Source: an uncultured Granulosicoccus sp.
Lineage (GTDB): Bacteria; Pseudomonadota; Gammaproteobacteria; Granulosicoccales; Granulosicoccaceae
Direction of reading: 5' to 3'
Length of the DNA: 64,000 bases
Assembly: GCA_947499955.1 (NCBI GenBank)
Contig: CANMQI010000002.1
Span: forward strand, 186,001 to 250,000
This document shows, piece by piece, positions 26,018 to 34,083 of the stretch (position 1 is the first letter of the stretch; the number at the start of each line of letters is the position of its first letter). The translations under genes and the position numbers were made by a program. The notes under the pieces are model-generated. The model searched no databases. It had not been told where the DNA came from and worked only from the letters and a program-made list of their open reading frames with translations.

Positions 26018-27408
26018 ACAAGATTGACATCGTTGACCTACTGGCCACGGCTCCCGAAGGACAGAGCGTGACCGTTCAGGGCTGGGTACGCAGCCGACGT
26101 GATTCCAAGGCAGGCCTGTCCTTCATCGCGCTGTATGACGGCTCCTGCTTCGACAGTCTGCAGGTCATCGCCGAGCAGTCACTGCACAATTATCAGGACC
26201 AGGTGCTGCACCTGAGTTCCGGTTTCGCCATCGAGGTCACCGGCACGCTGGTGGCATCCGAAGGCAAGGGTCAGTCGGTGGAAGTGCAGGCCAGCGACAT
26301 CAAGGTGGTGGGGGAGGTCGATGACCCGGAGCAGTACCCGATCGCCAAGAAGCGCCACACCTTCGAATACCTGCGACAGGTTGCGCACTTGCGCCCGCGT
26401 ACCAATGCCTTCGGTGCCATCAGTCGTGTGCGAACCACGCTGGCCAGCAGCATTCACCAGTATTTCAAGGAACGCAGATTCCATTGGGTCAATACGCCGC
26501 TGATCACCACCAGTGATTGTGAAGGGGCGGGGGAGCTGTTCCGTGTCAGCACCCTGGATGCGCTCAACCCGCCAAGGACCGATGCCGGCAAGGTGGACTT
26601 CGATCAGGATTTCTTTGCTCGAGAGGCGTACCTGACGGTGTCGGGCCAGCTCAATGCCGAGAGTTATGCGCTGGCGCTGAGCAAGGTCTACACCTTTGGC
26701 CCGACCTTCCGTGCGGAGAACTCCAACACCAGTCGCCATCTGGCAGAATTCTGGATGGTCGAGCCGGAGATGGCCTTTGCCGATCTGGATGATAATGCAG
26801 CTCTGGCAGAAGACTTCCTGACCTACCTGTTCAAGGCAGTGCTCGATGAGCGCGAAGACGATATGGCCTTCTTCTCACAGAGAATCGACAAGCAAGCCCT
26901 GTCGCGGCTGCAGCATGTGGCTGAATCGAACTTCGAGCGCATGGATTACACCGATGCAATCACGCTGCTGGAAAAGAGCGGCAAGCGCTTCGAGTATCCG
27001 GTCAGCTGGGGGCTCGACTTGCAGTCCGAGCATGAACGCTGGCTGGCGGAGGAGCATGTCGGCCGTCCGGTCATCCTGCAGAACTACCCCAAGGAGATCA
27101 AGGCTTTCTACATGCGCGAGAACGATGATGGCAGAACCGTTGCGGCCATGGATGTGTTGGCGCCGGGCATCGGTGAGATCATCGGCGGCAGCCAGCGTGA
27201 AGAGCGACTGTCCGTGCTTGACGAGAAGCTGGCAGCACAGGGGCTCACGGAAGAACTGGACTGGTATCGTGACCTGCGTCGCTATGGTAGTGCACCTCAC
27301 GCCGGCTTCGGCATGGGATTCGAGCGCGTGCTCAACTACATCACGGGAATGGAGAACATCCGTGATGCCATTCCGTTCCCACGAGTACCGCGCAGCGCAC
27401 CCTTCTAG
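26014..27408 (+). CDS. asnS: Asparaginyl-tRNA synthetase
   Basis: Class IIb aminoacyl-tRNA synthetase of 464 residues that charges tRNA-Asn. The N-terminal OB-fold binds the anticodon ([17 protein letters not shown], residues about 18-35). The catalytic core has motif 2 around [20 protein letters not shown], then MVEPEMAF, and motif 3 [15 protein letters not shown] near the C-terminus. The [16 protein letters not shown] segment is typical of AsnRS rather than AspRS. Length is within two residues of E. coli AsnS (466). Start ATG overlaps the holA stop, so translation is coupled. Confidence 0.97.
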   Translation: MNKIDIVDLLATAPEGQSVTVQGWVRSRRDSKAGLSFIALYDGSCFDSLQVIAEQSLHNYQDQVLHLSSGFAIEVTGTLVASEGKGQSVEVQASDIKVVGEVDDPEQYPIAKKRHTFEYLRQVAHLRPRTNAFGAISRVRTTLASSIHQYFKERRFHWVNTPLITTSDCEGAGELFRVSTLDALNPPRTDAGKVDFDQDFFAREAYLTVSGQLNAESYALALSKVYTFGPTFRAENSNTSRHLAEFWMVEPEMAFADLDDNAALAEDFLTYLFKAVLDEREDDMAFFSQRIDKQALSRLQHVAESNFERMDYTDAITLLEKSGKRFEYPVSWGLDLQSEHERWLAEEHVGRPVILQNYPKEIKAFYMRENDDGRTVAAMDVLAPGIGEIIGGSQREERLSVLDEKLAAQGLTEELDWYRDLRRYGSAPHAGFGMGFERVLNYITGMENIRDAIPFPRVPRSAPF

Positions 27409-27550
27409 GTTCTGGGGATAACCGCTCCCGGTTGGCAGGACCTGCCGCCGGGGCAATTCACTACTGTATGGTTATGGCGTACTGAAGTCGCGGCGTACTT
27501 GTCAGCTCTGACCCGCTTGCTTATTCTTTGCCGGTGTCAGGGAGAAGTGT

Positions 27551-28216
27551 ATGTCGACGTATCACAGTCATCGGAACGCTGCCGGGTTTACCCTGGTGGA
27601 GGTTGCCATCGTATTGGTCATCATCGGTCTGATTCTGGGTGGTGTGTTCAAGGGGCAGGCGCTGATTGACAGCGCACGGGTGCGCTCCATCAATACCGAG
27701 TTGACCGGTATCCAGACCGCCTGGCTGTCCTTCGCAGATCGCTACCGCGCCATACCGGGAGACTTCGCCCGGGCCGATGTCCAGATAGACAGTGCCGCCA
27801 GCCCTGGCAATGGCAACGGCAAGCTGGACAGTTCCAGCGAACGTGCGGGCGTCTGGCAGCAACTGGCGCTGGCAGGGTTCATCAGCGGCAGCTTTGATGG
27901 TTCAGCGGCCAATGTGGGTAGCGCGTCCGATCTGGACTGTGCGGCCACCACTTGTCCGAAAAACCCCTTCAATGGGTTTTACAAGATTGCCTACGGCGCT
28001 CAGGGAGCAGGCTTCGACACTCCGGCCAATGAGCTCTTCACCGGTAACCAGATGCCGGTCGGCATCCTGTCGCAACTGGATGCCAGGCTGGACGACGGTC
28101 ATGCCACGACGGGCCGATTCCGGGTGCATCGTGATTATGTCGCCGCCTGCACCCGCAATGGTGACTGGGATCAGGCGTCGGTCAATGCCAATTGCGCTGC
28201 TGTGTCGCGCAACTAG
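27551..28216 (+). CDS. Solitary type IV pilin/pseudopilin-like protein
   Basis: A 221-residue protein with a class III (prepilin peptidase) signal: a short basic leader ending NAAG, then FTLVEVAIVLVIIGLILGG, with Glu at mature position 5 as in type IV pilins and type II secretion pseudopilins. The rest is a globular domain containing a cysteine pair region (DLDCAATTCPKNPFNGFY) and a C-terminal cysteine-rich end with CTRNGDWDQ and NANCAAVS, probably disulphide-bonded. A GGAGAAG precedes the ATG. No other pilus or secretion genes lie nearby, so it would use machinery encoded elsewhere. Role unknown; a minor pilin is plausible. Confidence 0.85.
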   Translation: MSTYHSHRNAAGFTLVEVAIVLVIIGLILGGVFKGQALIDSARVRSINTELTGIQTAWLSFADRYRAIPGDFARADVQIDSAASPGNGNGKLDSSSERAGVWQQLALAGFISGSFDGSAANVGSASDLDCAATTCPKNPFNGFYKIAYGAQGAGFDTPANELFTGNQMPVGILSQLDARLDDGHATTGRFRVHRDYVAACTRNGDWDQASVNANCAAVSRN

Positions 28217-28342
28217 ACACTCGGGGTCTCCGGTATTTGAGTTTCGGTATTATTGCTGTAGCATCAGGGGTGTTGGGAGAGCGAGTCTTCAATTGAATGT
28301 CCGCCTTTCCTGTTGCATGCGCTTACCGAGGGACGAATCATC

Positions 28343-29518
28343 GTGGCAGACCCCATCACGATCGGCATAGAAGAAGAATACCTGCTGGTAAATCCGCATA
28401 CGCGTGAGTTGGCGAAACATCAGGCGGCGGGTTTCATGGATCGATGCAAGGAGCTGCTTGGCCCTCGCGTCATGCACGAGATGCTGCAGAGTCAGATTGA
28501 AATCGGCACCGGTGTCTGTAGCACCATAGAGGAGGCCCGGGCCGAATTGCTGGAGCTCAGGCAAGGGGTTGCTTCGGTGGCCCGTGACTTCGATCTGAGC
28601 ATCATCGCCGCCTCTACCCATCCCTGGTCGCTATGGAGTGAGCAGGAACCGGTGGATATGGAGCGCTATCGCATCATGGGGGTGGAGCAGGCGAGCATTG
28701 CGCGGCGTATGGCCATCTGCGGCATGCATGTCCATGCCGGAATACCGGACAGGGATCTGCGCATCGATCTGATGAATCAGGTCTGCTATTTCATGCCTCA
28801 TCTGCTGGCATTGAGCGGCTCCTCGCCGTTCTGGGAAGGCATTGATACCGGTCTGAAGTCCATGCGTCCGACCATTGCCGGCCATTTGCCGCGCTCAGGT
28901 CTGCCGGAAGTGTTTGATAACTGGAACGACTGGTCGGAAATGGTCGATGACATGACAGCCTGCGGCATGATCAACGATCCTTCCCGAATCTGGTGGGATC
29001 TGCGGCCCAGCGTGCGTCATCCCACGCTCGAGATTCGTATCTGCGATGTCTGCACCTGGGTGGAAGATGGCCTGAGCGTGGCGGCTCTCTATCAGTCGAT
29101 ACTGACATTCCTGTCGCACCTGCGGCAGAACAATCAGCGCTGGCGCCAGTATCGTCGCATCCTGATTCTGGAAAACAAATGGCGGGCACAACGCTACGGC
29201 GTGGAGGCCGAGCTGGGCGATTTCGGCAAACGCCAGGCGGTGCCCATGGCAGATCTGATCGATGAACTGGTCGAGCTGGTGCGTCCCCACGCCGAAGACC
29301 TGGGCTGTATCACGGAAGTGGAGCATGCTCGAGAGATAGCGCGTCGTGGCAGCAGCTCCGATCAGCAGCTTCGCGTCTATCATGAGGCTCTGGCCAAGGG
29401 GGCTTCCGATCATGAAGCACAGGTGGCTGTGGTGGATTGGCTGATCGAGGAATCCGTACCGCCAGTCGTCGCCTCAAGGCCAACTTCGAGTAAAGTGTTG
29501 CACCCCGAGCCAAGTTGA
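28343..29518 (+). CDS. GCS2-family carboxylate-amine ligase (YbdK-like)
   Basis: First gene of the five-gene amidoligase cluster. The 391-residue protein belongs to the glutamate-cysteine ligase 2 family, which uses ATP to activate a carboxylate and join it to an amine. Motifs: GIEEEYLLVNP at residue 8 (metal-binding glutamates), QSQIEIGTGVC near residue 50, CGMHVHAGI near residue 125, RPTIAGHLPRSG near 175, and WWDLRPSVRHPTLEIRICD near 220. E. coli YbdK has only weak glutamate-cysteine ligase activity, so the true substrate here is open. GTG at 28343 is chosen because GAGGGA lies at the right distance; an in-frame ATG at 28313 is an alternative. A TTG-started hydrolase gene follows after 9 bp. 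Confidence 0.88.
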   Translation: MADPITIGIEEEYLLVNPHTRELAKHQAAGFMDRCKELLGPRVMHEMLQSQIEIGTGVCSTIEEARAELLELRQGVASVARDFDLSIIAASTHPWSLWSEQEPVDMERYRIMGVEQASIARRMAICGMHVHAGIPDRDLRIDLMNQVCYFMPHLLALSGSSPFWEGIDTGLKSMRPTIAGHLPRSGLPEVFDNWNDWSEMVDDMTACGMINDPSRIWWDLRPSVRHPTLEIRICDVCTWVEDGLSVAALYQSILTFLSHLRQNNQRWRQYRRILILENKWRAQRYGVEAELGDFGKRQAVPMADLIDELVELVRPHAEDLGCITEVEHAREIARRGSSSDQQLRVYHEALAKGASDHEAQVAVVDWLIEESVPPVVASRPTSSKVLHPEPS

Positions 29519-29527
29519 CAGAACCCT

Positions 29528-30694
29528 TTGAATTCATTGCCCTTGTCCGAACCCCACTCATTTGACGAGGATACCCATGCGGTGGTTCGTCAACTCCTTG
29601 GCAAGCCTCTGACGCCGGCAAGGCTCAAGCAGTTTTCGCGTTCCCACGTGTTTCCACTGACGGCGCCCGGCCTTGTCACCTTTGTCTGGATCGGTGAGGC
29701 TGATCACGTACGCCTGCTTCGCTGGATTCTGGGTGGTGTCGATCGCAAGGAGTTCCAGCGCGTAGCCAATACGCCGCTGTGGTTGCTGACATTGCCAGTG
29801 ACGGACGGTGGTCGTTTCGAATACAAGCTGGGCGTCGAGCATAATGGTCACGAAGACTGGCATCTCGATCCGCTGAACACGGCCCGCGCCGGCGATCCCT
29901 ACGGGGAAAATTCGGTCTGCAGGACCTACGGCTATTCACAGCCGGAATGGAGCATGCCGCAGGGTTCTCCCGCCGGTGCCATTCAGCCCTTTCCGGTCAA
30001 CAGCAGCGTTTTCGAAGAAACACGTGAAGAGCAGGTCTACCTGCCTGCCGACTATGATTCTCAGCGTGTCTATCCCTTGCTGGTCATTCATGACGGCGCC
30101 GACTTCATTACCTATGCCGATCTTGCAACATCCCTGGACAACCTGATTGCTTCGGGTACCATTCCACCAATTATTGCAGCTCTGGTACAGACACGGGACC
30201 GGCTGGGTGAATACTCGCGAGGTCATCGACATGCCCGCTATGTCGTCAATGATCTTCTGCCGCATTTGCAGGCCAGCTTCCGGCTTTCCGAGCGCAGCGA
30301 AGATCGCATCCTGCTGGGAGCCAGTCTGGGTGCCGTGGCCTCGCTGGCGACGGTATTCCGTTATCCCGGTGTCTTTGGTGGAGCGGTATTGCAGTCCGGC
30401 TCATTCATTCTGGACGAAGGCAAGCTGGAAGGGCGGCCACACCCGGTATTTCGCAAGGTGGCCAGGTTGGTCAAGGCGGTCAGGCGCGCTCCGAGCATGC
30501 CCAGCTTTCGAGCCTTTGTCTCGAGCGGGGAGCTGGAAGGTCTGGCTTCGGAGAACGAGGCACTTGCAAAACTCTTGCAAGAGAACGGGGTTAGTGTTTT
30601 ATTCAAGAGTGCGTGGGATGGGCATCACTGGCACAACTGGCGTGACCAGTTGCGTGATGGCCTGGTATGGACGCTTGACTCGGAAAATTCTTGA
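29528..30694 (+). CDS. Enterochelin-esterase-like alpha/beta hydrolase
   Basis: Second gene of the cluster, 388 residues. An N-terminal region (about 40-130) looks like the beta-sandwich that precedes the hydrolase domain in Fes/IroD-type esterases (VTFVWIGEADHVRLLRW, FEYKLGVEHNGHEDWHLDPLN). The hydrolase part (165-385) is of the esterase D type with REEQVYLPADY, LLVIHDGADF, nucleophile elbow GASLGA (Ser266), a possible acid in SSGELEG and histidines in WDGHHWHNWRDQL. No signal peptide, so cytoplasmic. Translation appears to start at TTG 29528, as no early ATG or GTG gives a better fit. Fes relatives cleave ester or amide bonds in siderophores; here it may release or proof-read a ligase product. 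Confidence 0.85.
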   Translation: MNSLPLSEPHSFDEDTHAVVRQLLGKPLTPARLKQFSRSHVFPLTAPGLVTFVWIGEADHVRLLRWILGGVDRKEFQRVANTPLWLLTLPVTDGGRFEYKLGVEHNGHEDWHLDPLNTARAGDPYGENSVCRTYGYSQPEWSMPQGSPAGAIQPFPVNSSVFEETREEQVYLPADYDSQRVYPLLVIHDGADFITYADLATSLDNLIASGTIPPIIAALVQTRDRLGEYSRGHRHARYVVNDLLPHLQASFRLSERSEDRILLGASLGAVASLATVFRYPGVFGGAVLQSGSFILDEGKLEGRPHPVFRKVARLVKAVRRAPSMPSFRAFVSSGELEGLASENEALAKLLQENGVSVLFKSAWDGHHWHNWRDQLRDGLVWTLDSENS

Positions 30695-30783
30695 GACACC
30701 GATGTTCGGGCGGTAAACAAAGGCGATGTTCGCCGGGCTAGTGTTGGGCAGGCCTGGAATGCAAGACAACACAGGAAGCGGAA

Positions 30784-32040
30784 ATGGCAGAGCGTAAGGT
30801 AAAGATCGGATTATCACTGGGGGCTGATATCTGTTGGCCCATTTGCTATGAAACACTGCTGAGCGATTTGAAGCTCGACATAAAGCATGGCGGGGAACGT
30901 CTGACATTCTCCTCTGAACGAGTGACCATCGAGCCGTTCAATCTGCAGCAGCCAGTGTCCTACGATGTCGTTATCGATCGCCTGACGCACTGGTATTCAA
31001 CCAGCCGGGAATGGATCAAGAAGGGCATTCTGCTCGATGATCTGTATGTCTACAACAATCCCTGGTCCCTGCAATCCAATGAAAAACACACCTCCTACGC
31101 AGCCATGATGCGTCTCGGCTTGCCGGTTCCGGAAACCTGGATGATGCCGCCCAAGGCGTATGAAGACTCGGATGACCTGCAGGAGACCTTGCGCAAGTAT
31201 GCACGCATGTTCTCTCTCGAGGATATCGGCTCTCAGTTGGGCTATCCCTTCTTCATGAAGCCTTACCACGGTGGTGGCTGGAAGGGGGTGTCGAAGATTG
31301 ATGACCTTGCAGACTTCCAGAAGGCCTACGACGAAAGTGGGACCGAGGTGATGAACCTGCAGTCAGCGGTGCTGCCCCATGACTGGTTTGTGCGGTGTGT
31401 CGGGCTCGGGCCGCAGATGCGCAAGGTCAACTATGACCCGTCGGCTGCATTGCACGATCGTTACCGCATGGATATCAACTTTCTGGACGCTGATGACAGC
31501 GGTGTGCTTGAAGACATGACGGCGACCATCAACAGTTTCTTCGGTTGGGATTTCAACTCCTGTGAGTCCCTGCGCCGCGATGGCATCTGGCACCCTATCG
31601 ATTTTGCCAATGCCTGTCCGGACAGCCAGGTGACATCATTGCATTATCATTTTCCGTGGCTGCTGAAGGCCAATCTGCGTTGGTCCATTTTCTGTGCCGC
31701 AACGAAACGCCCCATGCATCGCAACCTGGACTGGGCACCGTTCTTCGAGATCGCCGACAAGGATATTTCCTATCGCGAGAAGCTCTCAGGCTATGCCGCC
31801 ATTGCCCATGAGCGTTATGAGACCGAGCGCTTCCGCGAATTCTGTCAGACGCATCTGTCTCATCTGGATGAACTGGCCTATGAGTTCTTTGCTTCGGGTA
31901 CGGTCAAGGATGCGATTCACCAGAAAGTCTCGTCTCTGTTCCCGGCGCACGAAATAGAGGAATTCACCGAGCTGTTCTGGCAACGCATACAGGACTGGCG
32001 TGACGCCGAAGGTGCTCAGGGCGATCCTGATGGTTTCTAG
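30784..32040 (+). CDS. ATP-grasp amide ligase-like protein (first of two)
   Basis: Third cluster gene, 418 residues. Fold clues: an N-terminal Rossmann-like region (VKIGLSLGADICWP, VSYDVVIDRLTHW), a NEKHTSYAAMMRLGLPVPETW lead-in typical of ATP-grasp enzymes, the ATP-binding lysine and glycine-rich loop in YPFFMKPYHGGGWKGV near residue 160, and a metal-site-like segment PIDFANACPDSQV near 275. The C-terminal 100 residues are helical and not recognised. ATP-grasp ligases make acyl-phosphates and join them to amines or thiols. AGGAAG lies just before the ATG. It is followed by a second hydrolase gene after 9 bp and differs clearly from the second ATP-grasp protein of the cluster, so the two should act on different carboxylates. 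Confidence 0.8.
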   Translation: MAERKVKIGLSLGADICWPICYETLLSDLKLDIKHGGERLTFSSERVTIEPFNLQQPVSYDVVIDRLTHWYSTSREWIKKGILLDDLYVYNNPWSLQSNEKHTSYAAMMRLGLPVPETWMMPPKAYEDSDDLQETLRKYARMFSLEDIGSQLGYPFFMKPYHGGGWKGVSKIDDLADFQKAYDESGTEVMNLQSAVLPHDWFVRCVGLGPQMRKVNYDPSAALHDRYRMDINFLDADDSGVLEDMTATINSFFGWDFNSCESLRRDGIWHPIDFANACPDSQVTSLHYHFPWLLKANLRWSIFCAATKRPMHRNLDWAPFFEIADKDISYREKLSGYAAIAHERYETERFREFCQTHLSHLDELAYEFFASGTVKDAIHQKVSSLFPAHEIEEFTELFWQRIQDWRDAEGAQGDPDGF

Positions 32041-32049
32041 GGGGCAGTC

Positions 32050-32781
32050 ATGAAAACGGTCACACGCTGGTACTCATCGCGATTGGAGCAGGAAATCACG
32101 CTGGCGCGTTGGGGGCACTGGGGGCAACCCGTGGTGTTGTTTCCAACAGCCGGTGGCGATGCGGAAGAAGTGGAGCGCATGCACCTGATCGGCGCCATCC
32201 AGCCTCTGATCGACGCTGGCCGAATCAAGATCTATTCCTTTGACAGCGTAGCCGGAAAAGCGCTGGCAGAGCAGGCCGGGTCCGTCGAGCATCGTTGCTG
32301 GTTGTTGAAGCAGACGGGTGAGTATCTGGTGCATGAAGTACTGCCGTCGATCATCGAAGACTGTGGCGGCGAGCCTATCGAACTGGTGGCCGCCGGTGCC
32401 TCAATCGGTGCCTACAATGCCGTTGCCATGTTGTGTCGTTACCCGCATGTCTTCAAGGCGGCTATCGGCATGAGTGGAACCTACGATCTGGAAAAGCTGA
32501 TGGGGTTTCAAGGTAATGTGGACTACTACCTGTCCAGTCCCTTGAAGTTTCTGCCGAACCTCGAACCCGGGGACATGCTTGATAAACTGCACTCACGCTT
32601 CGTGCTGCTGCCCTTTGGTCAGGGCCGTTGGGAGAGCCCGACGGAGTCCTGGCAGATGGGGCATGTGCTGGGCAGTTCTGGAATACCGAACAGGGTAGAT
32701 GCCTGGAGTCATGATCATCATCATGACTGGGAAACCTGGCGAGAGATGCTACCTCATTATCTGGACGAAATCGTTGATTGA
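32050..32781 (+). CDS. Esterase-like alpha/beta hydrolase (second of two)
   Basis: Fourth cluster gene, 243 residues, a single esterase D-type domain. Seen: QPVVLFPTAGGDAEEVE near residue 27 (oxyanion region), nucleophile elbow GASIGAYNA (Ser118), and C-terminal histidines in WSHDHHHDWETWREML, resembling the W-x-H-H-W-x-W-R ending of the first hydrolase. The two hydrolases therefore look like distant paralogues, the first with an added N-terminal sandwich domain. No signal peptide. Start ATG at 32050 follows the ATP-grasp stop by 9 bp. Conserved pairing of two serine hydrolases with ligases suggests release, transfer or editing of an activated intermediate. Confidence 0.82.
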   Translation: MKTVTRWYSSRLEQEITLARWGHWGQPVVLFPTAGGDAEEVERMHLIGAIQPLIDAGRIKIYSFDSVAGKALAEQAGSVEHRCWLLKQTGEYLVHEVLPSIIEDCGGEPIELVAAGASIGAYNAVAMLCRYPHVFKAAIGMSGTYDLEKLMGFQGNVDYYLSSPLKFLPNLEPGDMLDKLHSRFVLLPFGQGRWESPTESWQMGHVLGSSGIPNRVDAWSHDHHHDWETWREMLPHYLDEIVD

Positions 32782-32799
32782 ACAGGAGAGAATTCGCAC

Positions 32800-34020
32800 A
32801 TGAACGTGATATTCATCGAGCCGGGTTTTCCCGCCAATCAACGACAGTTCGTACGAGCTCTGGCAGCTATCGGAGCGAACGTCATCGGCATCGGCGAACG
32901 TCCCTATGAATGGCTGGATGAGGAGACCCGATCCTGGCTGGGTTCCTATCAGCAGATTTCATCGGTAACCGACGAGGCGGCGCTGGAGTGGGCGGTCAGG
33001 CAGGCACAGGAGGTGCAATGGGTGGATCGTCTGGAGGCAGTGGTGGAAGCTCATGTCATGCCTGCTGCACACGTTCGCGAACGCTGCGGCATTCCGGGTA
33101 CCATGGCTCGTACGGCCTACCTGTGCCGTGACAAGGTAGCCATGAAAGATGCCTTGCGCACGGCCGGCGTACCCACGGCGGCGTCCGCTGGTCTGTCCAG
33201 TACTCGTGAAGCTATCGAGTTTGCCGAGGCTGTGGGGTATCCGATCATCATCAAACCGCGAGATGCTGCTGGCGCTGCCGGTACGTATCGTGCCAACGAC
33301 GAGCCGGAACTGCTGGAAGTGGCGCAGATCTGTGGTCTGGCCGATGGTGCTGCGGTGGCTGTCGAGGAATTCGTGGAAGGGCACGAAGGTTTCTATGACA
33401 CGCTCACGGTGGAGGGCGAGGTGGCTCATGATTTCATCAGTCACTATTACCCCAATGTGCTGGAGGCCATGCGGGCGCGCTGGATCTCGCCACAGATCAT
33501 CTCGACCAATCGCATGGATGAGCCCGGCTACGATGAGATCAAGGCCATGGGCAAGCGCGTCATCGATGCGCTGGGCATCCATACATCGGCCACCCATATG
33601 GAGTGGTTCTACGGCCCGAAGGGCTTGCGCTTTTCCGAGATTGGTTGCCGGCCACCGGGTGTTGGCCAATGGGAAAGCTATTGTGCGGGCAACGAGTTCG
33701 ACCTGTACCGCGAATGGGCGGTGGCTGTCTGTCATCACCAGATCGACAAGAAGCCGTCAAGGCGCTACAGCTGCGGCATCATCGCATTGCGTCCCGATCG
33801 CGATGGCAATATCTTCAGCTATGAAGGTGTCGAGGATGTGTTCAAGCAATACGGTGAGAATATTGTCGAGAAATACTTCCCTGAGCCGGGCACGCCTACC
33901 CAGAGTGTGGAGGCGGGCTACATGGCCAACGCCTGGCTACGCGTTCGGCATCCTGACTATGACGAGCTGCGCCACATACTCAATGATATCGGTGAACGTA
34001 TTCAGGTGAGGGCTGGCTAG
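32800..34020 (+). CDS. ATP-grasp ligase, carbamoyl-phosphate-synthase-like (second of two)
   Basis: Fifth and last cluster gene, 406 residues. It has the classical three-part ATP-grasp layout: N-terminal preATP domain (MNVIFIEPGFPANQRQF, then VIGIGERPYEWL), central ATP-binding part with CRDKVAMKDALRTAGVPTAA, GYPIIIKPRDAAGAAGTYR and VAVEEFVEGHEGFYDTL, and the metal-binding core HMEWFYGPKGLRFSEIGCRPPG near residues 265-290. Its nearest general relatives are the L-amino-acid/dipeptide ligase and PurK/carbamoyl-phosphate-synthase-type enzymes. AGGAGAG precedes the ATG. The cluster ends in a 13-bp hairpin at 34029-34060. A role in adding a further unit to the product is inferred. Confidence 0.88.
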   Translation: MNVIFIEPGFPANQRQFVRALAAIGANVIGIGERPYEWLDEETRSWLGSYQQISSVTDEAALEWAVRQAQEVQWVDRLEAVVEAHVMPAAHVRERCGIPGTMARTAYLCRDKVAMKDALRTAGVPTAASAGLSSTREAIEFAEAVGYPIIIKPRDAAGAAGTYRANDEPELLEVAQICGLADGAAVAVEEFVEGHEGFYDTLTVEGEVAHDFISHYYPNVLEAMRARWISPQIISTNRMDEPGYDEIKAMGKRVIDALGIHTSATHMEWFYGPKGLRFSEIGCRPPGVGQWESYCAGNEFDLYREWAVAVCHHQIDKKPSRRYSCGIIALRPDRDGNIFSYEGVEDVFKQYGENIVEKYFPEPGTPTQSVEAGYMANAWLRVRHPDYDELRHILNDIGERIQVRAG

Positions 34021-34028
34021 ATCGAGAG

Positions 34029-34060
34029 TTGCCGACGATCCCCAGGTGGATCGTCGGCAA
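34029..34060. terminator. Strong hairpin between amidoligase cluster and ntrC
   Basis: TTGCCGACGATCC (34029-34041) and GGATCGTCGGCAA (34048-34060) form a perfect 13-bp stem with a 6-nt loop between convergent genes. Neither side has a clear T-run, so it may act as a bidirectional or processing barrier rather than a standard intrinsic terminator. Confidence 0.6.
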
Positions 34061-34083
34061 ACGATGTCAAGACTTGTTATCGC

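Noticed and set aside
28217-34083. Amidoligase cluster as a known RiPP (microviridin-type) pathway
   Set aside because: No precursor with a conserved leader or core was found, no transporter or protease is present, and the ATP-grasp proteins do not resemble the MdnB/MdnC pair.
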